From positions 1,240,001 through 1,304,000 of the forward strand of contig NZ_JAMTCR010000002.1 of assembly GCF_024171945.1 (NCBI RefSeq): 64,000 nt of DNA, given 5' to 3'. The notes beneath the pieces were generated by a model. The model was given only the letters and a program-made list of their open reading frames with translations, made no database searches and had not been told where the DNA came from. A program made the translations under genes and the position numbers. This document shows, in pieces, positions 9,226 to 17,408 of the stretch. Each line of letters opens with the position of its first letter. Within the stretch, counting starts at the first letter, position 1. The DNA is from Actinokineospora globicatena (GTDB taxonomy: Bacteria; Actinomycetota; Actinomycetes; Mycobacteriales; Pseudonocardiaceae).

Positions 9226-10547
9226 TCGTCGGCGCCGAGGACGGCTTGCGACACCGCGCGCTCGTCGCCGAACACGTCATCGGTCTCGACGAGGTAGCTC
9301 GCGGTCTCGAACTCCTCCTCGTCGTCCTCGCCGTTGGCCCGGTTCTGCCCGGCGGGGCCACCCAGACCGCCCTTGCCCGCGGCGACGGCGTTCGAGCGGG
9401 TGCCCATCATGCTGTCGCCCGCACCGCCCATGCCACCGGTCCCGGCCATGCCGCCGCGACCGAGCTGACCGCTCTGCCGCGAGCTCTCCCCGGTCGCACC
9501 CGGCGTGCCCACCGACGACCCGGCGCCACCCTTGCCGCCGAGCCCGCTGCTGGACTTGGGGCCCTCGGCGCCGCTGACGCCGCCGGTCGGGTTGAGGGTG
9601 CCGTTGAAGGTCCCGTTGACGCCGCTCTGGTTGAACTGGACGTTGCCGCCGCCCGAGGTCTGGTTGTGGTTGAACTGGGTGAAGTTCAGGTTCGGGCTCT
9701 CACCGCCGCCACCGGGGATGAAGCCGGAGGGCGCGGTCACGCCACCGGGCCTGGTGTAGCCGGCCGGGGCGGTGGGCGCGGGCAGCGCCCCGGGGTGCGT
9801 GAACCCGACGTTGCCGCCACCGTGGTTCGGCGGGACGTAGCTGCCGCCGCCGAAGTGGCTGACGTTGCTCGGCGCGTAGCTCGCGGTGTTGGTGCCGGTG
9901 CTGCCGTTGGCGCCGTTGAAGTCCGACACGAAGTGGCCGACGGCGTACCCGGTGCCACCGGAGGGCTCCGGGGTGGACACCACGACGTCCGGCGGCGGCA
10001 CGAACTCGCCGAGGGTGTTGGTGTTGAAGTTGCTGCTGGACTGGTAGCTGTCCATCGCGTCGACGGCCTTCTGCGAGGCGGCGTCCTGGGCCGCCTCCTG
10101 GGCCTCGTGGTCCTGCGCCTGGTTGACCACCGCGGCGGCCGGGCCGGGGTTGCCGGTCAGCAGCGCGGCACCCGCGGCGACCTTCGACCAGCCCGACGGC
10201 GCGGGCGTGGTCACCGGGACCGGCTCCGGCATCTCCGCGCGGGCCCGGCCGACGATGTCGGCCTGGTACTCGGTGGAGGCGCGCATGCCCGAGGCACCGG
10301 ACTGCGCGTCGGCCGCCCACGCCTGCAGCGGGGTCAGGCCGGTCTGCGCCTGGTCGGCCGCGCCACCCTCCCAGCTGGCGGCGAGCGTGCTGAGCTTGGC
10401 GTTGAGGTCGGCGTCGATCTCGGCCAGCTCGGAGTGCAGCGAGTCCCAGTACTCGGTCTGCGGCGTCGACGCGGCCGGACCAGGGCCGCCGTTGATCATC
10501 GTGTGCAGGGTGGGGTGGTCGTACCCGCGCCACCGGTGCATTGCCAT
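9222..10547 (-). CDS. PPE-like T7SS substrate with Gly-rich linker
   Basis: A 441-residue protein. The N-terminal helical region (about 1-190) contains a WxG turn (ASWEGGAADQAQ, near residue 59) typical of ESX substrates of the PPE/WXG superfamily. A long Gly/Asn/Ser/Pro-rich stretch (about 195-390) follows, then an acidic segment (EDDEEEFE) and the C-terminal motif SYLVETDDVFGDE. The same tail occurs in the PPE-like protein of 50099-51778. No signal peptide is present, as expected for T7SS export. It is preceded by a PE-like gene and followed by espG, which fits a secreted PE/PPE-like pair with its chaperone. Confidence 0.8.
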   Translation of the reverse strand: MAMHRWRGYDHPTLHTMINGGPGPAASTPQTEYWDSLHSELAEIDADLNAKLSTLAASWEGGAADQAQTGLTPLQAWAADAQSGASGMRASTEYQADIVGRARAEMPEPVPVTTPAPSGWSKVAAGAALLTGNPGPAAAVVNQAQDHEAQEAAQDAASQKAVDAMDSYQSSSNFNTNTLGEFVPPPDVVVSTPEPSGGTGYAVGHFVSDFNGANGSTGTNTASYAPSNVSHFGGGSYVPPNHGGGNVGFTHPGALPAPTAPAGYTRPGGVTAPSGFIPGGGGESPNLNFTQFNHNQTSGGGNVQFNQSGVNGTFNGTLNPTGGVSGAEGPKSSSGLGGKGGAGSSVGTPGATGESSRQSGQLGRGGMAGTGGMGGAGDSMMGTRSNAVAAGKGGLGGPAGQNRANGEDDEEEFETASYLVETDDVFGDERAVSQAVLGADE

Positions 10548-10594
10548 GTTCGGATCACCCTCGGTAGACAGCTGGTGGGGTCAGGGGAGGCGGG

Positions 10595-10975
10595 TCACGC
10601 CGGGTGGGTCTTGCCCCACATCGCGGAGTTGGTGCCCTCGGTGGCCAGGTATCCCCGTTCGGCCTGCTCGAGTGCGGTGATCGCCCGCTGCAGCTGCTCC
10701 TGGTAGCCGCGCAGGCACTTGCTCGCTGAGTCGTCGCCACCGCCGTTGGTGCGCTGGGTGAACTCGGTCGCGGTCGTGCCGCTCACCGGGTCGTTCGCCC
10801 ACTCGGGCACCTGCAGCGCGTCGAGTGCCGTGACCTTCTCCGACACCCTGGCGTGGGCTTCGCGGAACGCGGCGAGCGCGCCGGGGATGGCGGACGGCTC
10901 GACGCGCAGGGTCTGGGTTCCGGCGTACGCGGGCTCCACAGGTGCGGAACCCCCACCGCCATCGGCTAGAAACAC
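10595..10975 (-). CDS. PE-like small helical protein, probable partner of the PPE-like protein
   Basis: A 126-residue protein, predicted helical, with a Gly-rich N-terminus, a central helix (AALAAFREAHARVSEKVTAL, near residues 33-52) and a C-terminal helix (QEQLQRAITALEQAERGY, near 92-109). The GTG at 10975 has GGGAG eight bases upstream. It precedes the PPE-like gene by 47 bases in the same direction, the usual PE-PPE order. The 126-residue protein at 49110-49490 is the same length, similarly built and sits in a matching cluster, so they are probably paralogues. No canonical WxG is visible; assignment to the PE/ESX superfamily is by size, helical pattern and context. Confidence 0.65.
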   Translation of the reverse strand: MFLADGGGGSAPVEPAYAGTQTLRVEPSAIPGALAAFREAHARVSEKVTALDALQVPEWANDPVSGTTATEFTQRTNGGGDDSASKCLRGYQEQLQRAITALEQAERGYLATEGTNSAMWGKTHPA

Positions 10976-11129
10976 CGTGCTGACTCCCTGGTCCTGTGCT
11001 TTTGCGACGACTCTATCTCTGATGGGTGACGTCGTGGGACGGTTCCCGTGTTATTGGTCGAGTTCGTCGGGAATTCCTGGCCCGGTGGCGGTGGGCACCT
11101 GTCCGGTCACGTGAAGTGAGCACCGGCCT

Positions 11130-11135
11130 TAGGAT
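11130..11135 (+). promoter_or_regulatory. -10-like box (TAGGAT) upstream of the T7SS-associated gene
   Basis: TAGGAT lies about 33 bases before the ATG at 11168, leaving room for the visible AGGGAGCG ribosome site. The -35 is not clear. Confidence 0.4.
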
Positions 11136-11167
11136 GTCCGCACCCACCCCGCGCCCAGGGAGCGACG

Positions 11168-11764
11168 ATGGACCAGCCGGAGATCACCCTTGAGATGCGG
11201 GCGAGCGCCCGGTCCAACCCCAACAGCTGGCTGTACGTGATCGACCCCGAGTTCGGCAGGCACGAGGAGGTGCCGCCGTGGGGGGTCGTCGGCGCCTACC
11301 CGGTCGACGACCGCGGTCAGATCGGCGAGCGGTTCCGCGCTAACCGCGACTACCGGCCGTCACCCACGGCATTGCGGATGCCGGTTCCGTCGAACCGGTT
11401 GGAGAAGGTGCTGCAGCTGATCCACACCCGATACCGGCCGCAGACCGATTTGCTGCCGGAGCTGCACGACGCGACATTGTTGATCTTTGCGCGGTCCTCG
11501 AACGACGCCGGTATCACCGGATTCCCCAATCAGGACGGCACGGTGATGGTGCCGGTGTGCACCTCGGCCGCGCACGTGCCGCCCGCCTGGCCGGGGTGGC
11601 GGGAGGTGCGCGGGCACGAGGTCGCCGCGCTGCTGCGCGGCCACCCGCTGGTGGTGAACCCGCAGGGGCCGATCACCGCGGTCGTGCCCGCCGCGCACCT
11701 GGCCGCTACCCGGCCCGCCCCTCGGCGAGCGCGACGAGAAAGGCACGCGACTCATCGGGCGTGA
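11168..11764 (+). CDS. Type VII secretion system-associated protein (conserved hypothetical)
   Basis: A 198-residue cytoplasmic-looking protein with a good ribosome site (AGGGAG, then ATG). It contains WLYVIDPEF near residue 19 and WGVVGAYPVDDRGQI near 37-52, plus a later MVPVCTSAAHVPPAWPGW segment with an SseB-like flavour. Proteins of this type are found with ESX gene clusters of Pseudonocardiales. Molecular function is unknown. It is divergent from the PE-like gene, and its last 59 bases overlap the 3' end of the XRE regulator on the opposite strand, so the two transcripts are antisense at their ends. Confidence 0.6.
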   Translation: MDQPEITLEMRASARSNPNSWLYVIDPEFGRHEEVPPWGVVGAYPVDDRGQIGERFRANRDYRPSPTALRMPVPSNRLEKVLQLIHTRYRPQTDLLPELHDATLLIFARSSNDAGITGFPNQDGTVMVPVCTSAAHVPPAWPGWREVRGHEVAALLRGHPLVVNPQGPITAVVPAAHLAATRPAPRRARRERHATHRA

Positions 11765-12554
11765 GGGCGGTCTCGGCCAGCGCGGCCAGCACCGCCCGGT
11801 ACCCGGTGACCTCGTCGGTGCCCTCGATGAACTGGCACGAGGTCTCGCTCTCCACGCACACCACCGGCTTGAAGTCGGCGAACTCCAGCAGCCGGAACGA
11901 CCCGGCCGCCGACGCGGTGACCCCGCGCTCGGTCGGCACCACCCGGATGGTGATGTTGCGCCGCTCGGACATCCGGACCAGGTCGCGGGCCTGGTCCGCG
12001 CGCAGGTCGTGGCCGCCGACGGGCAACCGCAGCGCGGCCTCGGCGATGTGGAACACGCAGGTGGGCGGCAGGTCGCGCTTGATGAACTGGCGCCGGGTGA
12101 GCTTCGCCACGACCCGCGCGTCCCGCTCGTTCGGCGGCACGGTGACGTCCGCGGCGACCAGCGCCCTGGCGTAGTCGTCGGTCTGCAGCGGGGCGGGCAC
12201 CACCAGCAGGTCCAGCCCGCGGATCGTGACGGCCTGCTCCTCGTGGTCGATGAGCGCGTGCAGGTGCCTCGGCAAGCGGCCCGCCTGCTCCCGGGACCAG
12301 GCTGGCGCGCGCAACTCGGCGCAGATGGCCAACATCCGGTCCCGCTCCGCGCCGGTGACACCGCAGACCCGCAGGAAGTCGACCAGGTCCGCGTGCGACA
12401 CCCCGCGGGTGCCGAGGAACATCCTGGACAGCTTGCTCTTCGACCACCCCAACTCCGCGCACGCGCGCACCCCGTTGAGGTTGGCCATCACCATGGCGAG
12501 CCGCATGCTCTCGCCCAACTCCCTGGCCCGGATTGTGGGCTCCCGTTTCTCCAT
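11706..12554 (-). CDS. XRE-family regulator with C-terminal DUF5753 domain
   Basis: A 282-residue DNA-binding protein. The helix-turn-helix is at about residues 15-70 (GVRACAELGWSKSKLSRMFLGTRGVSH). The DUF5753 region follows from about residue 95 (LLVVPAPLQTDDYARAL; RRQFIKRDLPPTCVFHIAEAAL; then a C-terminal FIEGTDEVTGY). This architecture is very abundant in Actinobacteria and usually pairs with a neighbouring small effector gene. It is divergent from the SRPBCC gene, and the region between holds three CGTTGCGG motifs that may be its operator. Ligand and targets are unknown. Confidence 0.9.
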   Translation of the reverse strand: MEKREPTIRARELGESMRLAMVMANLNGVRACAELGWSKSKLSRMFLGTRGVSHADLVDFLRVCGVTGAERDRMLAICAELRAPAWSREQAGRLPRHLHALIDHEEQAVTIRGLDLLVVPAPLQTDDYARALVAADVTVPPNERDARVVAKLTRRQFIKRDLPPTCVFHIAEAALRLPVGGHDLRADQARDLVRMSERRNITIRVVPTERGVTASAAGSFRLLEFADFKPVVCVESETSCQFIEGTDEVTGYRAVLAALAETALTPDESRAFLVALAEGRAG

Positions 12555-12569
12555 GCCACATGAGTCTCA

Positions 12570-12633
12570 CGTTGCGGGGTGGCAAGGGAAGATTCGCCAC
12601 CCGTTGCGGGATGTGGTTGGCATCGCCGCAACG
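12570..12633. promoter_or_regulatory. Candidate operator: three CGTTGCGG motifs in the divergent XRE/SRPBCC region
   Basis: CGTTGCGG occurs at 12570-12577 and 12602-12609 in the same orientation (32 bases apart) and inverted (CCGCAACG) at 12626-12633. The first two bracket an inverted repeat GGTGGC/GCCACC (12578-12583 and 12596-12601). The position next to the regulator start suggests autoregulation; this is inference. Confidence 0.45.
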
Positions 12634-12677
12634 TGCTCGATAGGTGGATAGTTGCCGTAGCACCCGGCCACCCGACC

Positions 12678-12683
12678 TATAGT
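12678..12683 (+). promoter_or_regulatory. -10 element (TATAGT) of a probable leaderless transcript
   Basis: TATAGT is followed by six bases and the GTG at 12690, with no Shine-Dalgarno. It supports that GTG over the longer upstream open frame. Confidence 0.65.
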
Positions 12684-12689
12684 CGGACC

Positions 12690-13157
12690 GTGACCGACCC
12701 GCTGAACCGCGCCGACGCGTGGACCCGCACCGACCCCCTCGCGGTCAGCGACCCCGGCCTGACGCAGGACGCTGGCTGGCAGATCGGTGTCTCCCGCACC
12801 GTGCCGCACCCGCTGGCCAAGGTCTGGGACCTGATCAGCGGCCCCACCGGCATCTCGATGTGGCTCGGCCCCGGCGCCGTCCTCTCGCCCACCCGCGGCG
12901 CCAAGTACGCCACCCGCGACGGTGCCGTCGGTGACGTCCGCGGCTACCGCGACCGGGACCGCATCCGCGTCACCTGCCGCCCCCCGGGCTGGGACCACTT
13001 CACGACCATCCAGGTCACCGTCACGGCCAAGGGCGACAAGACCCTGCTGCGCTTCCACCAGGAATGGCTCGCCAACCCCGGCGAACGCGCCCGCCAGCGC
13101 GACCACTGGACCGCCGTCATGGACCGCGTCACCGGCGCCCTTGACACGACGCCCTAG
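12690..13157 (+). CDS. SRPBCC (START/Bet v1-like, AHSA1 type) domain protein
   Basis: A 155-residue protein of the SRPBCC hydrophobic-ligand-binding superfamily. Family features are VSRTVPHPLAKVWDLIS near residue 32, the turn MWLGPGAVL near 56, alternating strands with VTCRPPGWDHF near 92, and the long C-terminal helix (RDHWTAVMDRVTGAL). Its ligand is unknown; AHSA1-type members include polyketide cyclase-like and stress proteins. The start is fixed by the leaderless arrangement with TATAGT. It is divergent from the XRE regulator, which may control it, and lies 23 bases before the PIN-like gene on the same strand. Confidence 0.82.
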   Translation: MTDPLNRADAWTRTDPLAVSDPGLTQDAGWQIGVSRTVPHPLAKVWDLISGPTGISMWLGPGAVLSPTRGAKYATRDGAVGDVRGYRDRDRIRVTCRPPGWDHFTTIQVTVTAKGDKTLLRFHQEWLANPGERARQRDHWTAVMDRVTGALDTTP

Positions 13158-13180
13158 TAACAAGATCCTTTCCCGCCGCG

Positions 13181-14449
13181 ATGTCCGCGAACATGGCGGA
13201 CCAGAGCGGGAGCGGCGGGCTGTACGCGGGTTTCGAGGGCTACCGCAGCCCCACGGCTGACGAACTCAGGCAGGTGCTGACCTCGGGCATCGTCGTGCCG
13301 GACACCAACCTGCTGCTCAACCTCTACCGCTACACCGCCACCGCGCGCGACACCCTGCTCAGGGCGCTGGAGAAGCTGGAGGCGCTCTGGGTGCCGCACC
13401 AGGTGCTCACCGAGTTCTGGCGCAACCGGGAGACCGTCCTGCGCGACCCGGGGGACGCCGTCAAGATCACCAAGAGCCTCGACGCGCACCGCGACAAGGC
13501 CAACACCGAGGTGCGCGCCTGGGCGAACCGGGTGCACCTGGCACCGGGGGAACGGGACGCGCTGATCTCCTTGCTGGACAACGGGTTCGAGCAGGTGTCC
13601 GACCGGATCAAGGCGATCGCCCACTCGTCGACCCACCAGTTCCACCGCGACACCCACCAGGACACGGTGCTGGCCGCGGTGGAGCCGATCCTCCAGGGGC
13701 GGGTAGGCCCACCGATGACGGCGCAGGCGTACAAGGTGGCCGTGACCGAGGGGTTGCGGCGCATCCAGGCGCAGGAACCCCCGGGGTACAAGGACAAGAA
13801 GAAGGACGACGCCAACGCGGTCGGGGACTACCTCGTCTGGGAGCAGACGCTGGTGGAAGCGGCGAGCCGCCGCCTCGACGTCCTCTTCGTCACCAGCGAC
13901 ACGAAGGAGGACTGGTGGCGGGACGAGGGCGGTGAGCGCCGCGGGCCGCGCATCGAGCTGGTGAACGAGATGCGGGCGAGGTGCGACACGACCCTCTACA
14001 TGATCCGCCCAGCCCAGCTGCTCGAACTCGCGAAGAGCGAGCTGGCGGTGGAGGTGAGCTCCGAGTCGGTCAAGGACGTCGACCGGGTCGACGCCTACAC
14101 CGCGCGGCGCGAGAGCCCGAAGTTCGGCGGCTGGACGGAAGAAGCCGTGGACGCCCTGCTGATGCGGCTGCACGCCGAGCGACCGGTCCAGGCGGCCGTC
14201 CTGGTGGAGGCCTCGGTCGGGTCCGGTTTCGTGAGCAGGGACCGCGTGTACGAGATCGCCGAGTACCCGCCGGGGCGGAGCCTGCGGGGCTTCACCAAGC
14301 CGATCAACCGGATCACCCAGGACCTGAAGGACGACGGTCAGCTCTCCGAGGAGGCCGTGGACATCCTCTCGGCCGTCTACTCCCACGACACCCCCACCCA
14401 GGCGGCGGGCTTCGAGATCCACTCCGCGGTGATGCCGATCTTCGGCTAG
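13181..14449 (+). CDS. PIN-like domain (PIN_8/DUF4935-type) protein, putative nuclease
   Basis: A 422-residue protein whose N-terminal half (about 30-290) looks like the PIN-like nuclease family: VVPDTNLLLNLYRY near residue 38 supplies the first catalytic Asp, VPHQVLTEFWRNRE near 70 the conserved Glu, DANAVGDYLVWEQTL near 208 another acid, and LFVTSDTKEDWW near 235 the last Asp of a metal-binding quartet. The C-terminal ~120 residues (AVDALLMRLHAERPVQAAVL onward) form a separate helical domain I do not recognise. Related PIN-like proteins are often found singly in bacterial defence or stress contexts, but the role here is not shown. The ATG at 13181 or 13193 could be used; neither has a clear ribosome site. 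Confidence 0.78.
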   Translation: MSANMADQSGSGGLYAGFEGYRSPTADELRQVLTSGIVVPDTNLLLNLYRYTATARDTLLRALEKLEALWVPHQVLTEFWRNRETVLRDPGDAVKITKSLDAHRDKANTEVRAWANRVHLAPGERDALISLLDNGFEQVSDRIKAIAHSSTHQFHRDTHQDTVLAAVEPILQGRVGPPMTAQAYKVAVTEGLRRIQAQEPPGYKDKKKDDANAVGDYLVWEQTLVEAASRRLDVLFVTSDTKEDWWRDEGGERRGPRIELVNEMRARCDTTLYMIRPAQLLELAKSELAVEVSSESVKDVDRVDAYTARRESPKFGGWTEEAVDALLMRLHAERPVQAAVLVEASVGSGFVSRDRVYEIAEYPPGRSLRGFTKPINRITQDLKDDGQLSEEAVDILSAVYSHDTPTQAAGFEIHSAVMPIFG

Positions 14450-14476
14450 CCGGTCGGAGTCCGTTGTGGACGGATG

Positions 14477-15304
14477 TCACCGCACCGGGGCGCAGGTGGG
14501 GGTGGTGGCGGTGATGGTGAGTTCCAGGGTGCCCTCGCTGGACTTGATCATCATCGCGGAGATGTTGGTGTCCTCACGGGTGGCCGTGAAGTACTCGGGT
14601 TGGGACGGGCGAGGGTCGATCTTCCAGCCGTCGAGGAATCCGATGGCCGTGCGCTTGATTGTGGGGAGATCGGCGTCGGTGATCAGTGGGGTTCGGCTGG
14701 TCGCTCGCCACTGGGCGCCGCGGCTGGTGGGGGTGGTGCAGGTGGAGAGCGTCGCGGTGGTGAGCGCGGCTGTGCTGGGGAACGCGTCCTCGTCGACGGG
14801 GACGTTCGCCGCGGTGGAGATCTTGCGGGCGGCGGTGGTGGCGCGGGCGAAGCTGGGGCTGAGGACCTTGCGCTGGCCGTCGGTGAGGTCGGGGTGCATC
14901 GGGATGGCGAGGTCCTGGTGGCGACCCGCGATGGAGCACTTGGCCTTCTCGGCGCGCAGCCGTCCCCGGCGCAGGCCGACGCGGGTTTCGGCCGGTCCGA
15001 TGAGGAGCACCGACCAGTCGTCGACCGGCAGTTGTGGTTGCCAGCCAAGGGAAACGGCGGCCGTCAGCAAGGACTCGGGGGCCACGTCGATGTCCACGTC
15101 CGCCCACATCGCCACGCTGTCGTCGGGGTTCCCGTCGAAGACGCTGCCGCAGGTCATCGCCGAGAACGCCGGGTTGGCACTCCCCCCGGCCTCCTGCACC
15201 AGTGCGGTGACCGCGTCCTGGAACTCCTTGCTGACCACCGCGGGCTTGGATTCCGCGCAGCCCGCCACCAGCAGGACCACAAAAGCGAGTACCGCCAACC
15301 TCAC
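14477..15304 (-). CDS. Predicted lipoprotein of a T7SS-associated cluster
   Basis: A 275-residue protein with a lipoprotein signal peptide ending in LLVAGC (Cys16 as the lipidated residue), then a globular exported domain with two to three further cysteines that could form disulfides. I do not recognise a characterised family. The GTG at 15304 overlaps the TGA of the upstream alpha/beta-hydrolase gene (GTGA), so it belongs to the WXG-EspG-hydrolase operon. It is convergent with the PIN-like gene, with 27 bases between the stops. The much longer open frame in the same phase lies inside the hydrolase gene and is not coding. Confidence 0.75.
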   Translation of the reverse strand: MRLAVLAFVVLLVAGCAESKPAVVSKEFQDAVTALVQEAGGSANPAFSAMTCGSVFDGNPDDSVAMWADVDIDVAPESLLTAAVSLGWQPQLPVDDWSVLLIGPAETRVGLRRGRLRAEKAKCSIAGRHQDLAIPMHPDLTDGQRKVLSPSFARATTAARKISTAANVPVDEDAFPSTAALTTATLSTCTTPTSRGAQWRATSRTPLITDADLPTIKRTAIGFLDGWKIDPRPSQPEYFTATREDTNISAMMIKSSEGTLELTITATTPTCAPVR

Positions 15305-16626
15305 TTCTGCCGCACCACGCTGTACTCCTCGGTGACCACGGACTGCCCACCGAAGAAAACACTGGCGCCGTCCCGGAAACGCACGATGGACGGGTCGGTG
15401 CTCGAGTCCAGCTGCCTGGCCGCCTCGGTGTAGTTGCCGTTGATGGCGTGGTTGCCGCCCGCGGTGCCGGTCTGGTTGTCGAACTTCACCGTCGTCCGGT
15501 TGTCGCTGTTGGGGTTCTCGGCGGCGTCGAGGTGCGGGACGATGTCGCCGTTGTTCTCCAGCGACAACATCTGCACCCGCTCGTCGATCGGGATGCCGCC
15601 CACCGGCGACCCCGCGGTGACCACGTGGGTGATGTTGTAGCCGCTGGCCAGCAGCGGGTCGACCGAGCGGGCCGCGACGATGCCGCCCTGGCTGTGGCCG
15701 ACCAGCATCAGCGGCGCGTCCTTGGGCACCTGGGCCTGGATCAGCGCCTGCTGGATGCCCTCCTGCAGCACGGTCGGGTTGCCCGCGATCGCGTCGACGT
15801 TGGTGCCCATGTCGTTGGCACTGCCCTGGTCGTCGGTGAACGGCGCGTTCCACACCCTGGTGCCCGGGATGTCGACGATGTAGGCGACCGTGCCGTCGGC
15901 CTGCGTGACCCGGCGGATGTCGATGTTGGCCTCGGTGCCGTTGCGGTGGTCGAGGCCGTTGAACAGCTCGGCGAGGTTGTCCGGCGGGTCGGTGGCGATG
16001 GGGTGCTCGTCGGTGCGGACGTGGGTCACCACCGGGTCGCCGTCGGGGTAGGTCGCGGCCACCAGGTCGGTCAGCGTGGCCAGGTCGGTGGGCAGGCCGA
16101 GGGCGGACAGCGCGCCGGGCGTCATCCCCAGCAGGTCGTCGACCATGCCCGGGTGCTCGACCAGCCACCGCTGCCAGTCGCCGTCGTAGTTGATCAGGAT
16201 GTCGGCGCCGATGAACGCGCCCGCCCCGATCGCGACCCCCGGCACGGTGACGGCGGCGGCACCGGCGAGCCAGCGCCCGGCCTCCAGCGCCTTGGCGTTG
16301 AGGTCGTCGGCCAGGTGGTAGGCCTGGTTGGTGGCCTGGAAGGCGATGCCGCGCAGCCCGATGCCCGCCGACGTCGCGGTCAGCCCGGACGGGCCGTCCA
16401 ACGCGCCGAGCATCGCGAACTCGAACTGCGCCGCGCCGACCGGGTTGAGCACGGCCGAGGCGAGCAGGTCCGGGTCGGCGAGGTAGCGGTGGCTGGTGAC
16501 CGCGATGCCGAGGGTCTCGCCCGCGATGTCGTCGGTGAGGTCGCCCATCGCGGCGAGGTCCTCGTAGAACGCCTCGGTGCCGCCCGCGCCGCCGCCGACG
16601 GTCAGGTTGGTCACGGGGTTGCTCAT
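15301..16626 (-). CDS. Alpha/beta-hydrolase with N-terminal ESX-type helical region
   Basis: A 441-residue protein. Residues 1-130 are helical and Ala/Gly-rich without a signal peptide, like the N-terminal halves of ESX-linked proteins. The rest is an alpha/beta-hydrolase: the nucleophile elbow GHSQGG near residue 308, an HVVTAGSPVGG strand near 335, DIVPHLD near 360 as a likely acid, and NHAINGNY near 395 supplying the catalytic His. It may be a lipase or esterase; the substrate is unknown. It overlaps the EspG-like gene upstream by ATGA and the lipoprotein gene downstream by GTGA. Whether it is secreted by T7SS is inference. Confidence 0.78.
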   Translation of the reverse strand: MSNPVTNLTVGGGAGGTEAFYEDLAAMGDLTDDIAGETLGIAVTSHRYLADPDLLASAVLNPVGAAQFEFAMLGALDGPSGLTATSAGIGLRGIAFQATNQAYHLADDLNAKALEAGRWLAGAAAVTVPGVAIGAGAFIGADILINYDGDWQRWLVEHPGMVDDLLGMTPGALSALGLPTDLATLTDLVAATYPDGDPVVTHVRTDEHPIATDPPDNLAELFNGLDHRNGTEANIDIRRVTQADGTVAYIVDIPGTRVWNAPFTDDQGSANDMGTNVDAIAGNPTVLQEGIQQALIQAQVPKDAPLMLVGHSQGGIVAARSVDPLLASGYNITHVVTAGSPVGGIPIDERVQMLSLENNGDIVPHLDAAENPNSDNRTTVKFDNQTGTAGGNHAINGNYTEAARQLDSSTDPSIVRFRDGASVFFGGQSVVTEEYSVVRQK

Positions 16627-17408
16627 GCCAGGGCCTCCGCCAGGTAGGGGGCCACCCAGACCCCGAGGTCGGCCCGGTCGACCGGGACCAGTTCGACCAG
16701 TTGCCTGCCACCGCCGTGCGCGGCGGGCCGGACGCCGACCCAGCCCGCGTCGCTGTGCAGCCAGTGCACCCGCGCGCTGCGCACCGAGCCGTCGACGAGC
16801 CCGGTGACCAGGCAGGTCAGCACGCCGTCGGTCCGCTTGACGACCTGGAGCGCGAACTCGGCCTCTTCCTTGGGCAGCCGCAGCTCCGCCAGCACGTACC
16901 CGGGCGCCTCCGGGTCGGCCTCGCGCAGCAGGTCGGCGACGCCGAGTTCGTGCAGCGCGGCCAGCGGCACGACGCCCTGGAGCGGCTCGACCTCGTCGAC
17001 GGCGTCGAGCGCGGCGCCGATCCCGCTCTCCTCGCCCGGCACCGCCCGGACCAGCTCACGGCCCAGGTCGACGGCGGCGAACAGCGAGATCTCCACGGCC
17101 GCGTCGGGCAGCAGGAACAGGGAGGCGCCGAGGTCTCCGGCGACCGCGTGCAGGCTGCGCGACCCGCGCGTGCCCACCGTCGCCGTGGTCTCCAGGAACA
17201 CCTTCGGCGCGGCGATGACCCCGATGTTCGCCGCGACCGACGGGTGGACCTCGTCGTCGACCAGGACACCCTTCGCCGCGAGGTCACCCACGGCCGCGAT
17301 GTCGGGCGCGGGCCGCCAGTCCGGCGGCATGTTCGCGTCGAGCCGCGCCACGACGTAGGCGTACTCGGCGGCGGTGAGGGTGAGCCGGTGCGGTGCCGGG
17401 GTGCTCAT
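16623..17408 (-). CDS. EspG-like ESX-associated protein
   Basis: A 261-residue protein with features similar to EspG chaperones: an opening LTAAEYAYVVARLDAN segment (near 12), DDEVHPSVAANIGVIAAPKVFL (near 51-72, comparable with the EspG VHPEVE region) and a mixed alpha/beta body ending in PYLAEAL. It starts directly after the stop of the WXG-like gene and overlaps the hydrolase gene by ATGA, so it sits between two candidate substrates. The match to EspG is weaker than for 8410-9225 and 51784-52545, so a different cytoplasmic T7SS accessory is possible. Confidence 0.6.
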   Translation of the reverse strand: MSTPAPHRLTLTAAEYAYVVARLDANMPPDWRPAPDIAAVGDLAAKGVLVDDEVHPSVAANIGVIAAPKVFLETTATVGTRGSRSLHAVAGDLGASLFLLPDAAVEISLFAAVDLGRELVRAVPGEESGIGAALDAVDEVEPLQGVVPLAALHELGVADLLREADPEAPGYVLAELRLPKEEAEFALQVVKRTDGVLTCLVTGLVDGSVRSARVHWLHSDAGWVGVRPAAHGGGRQLVELVPVDRADLGVWVAPYLAEALA

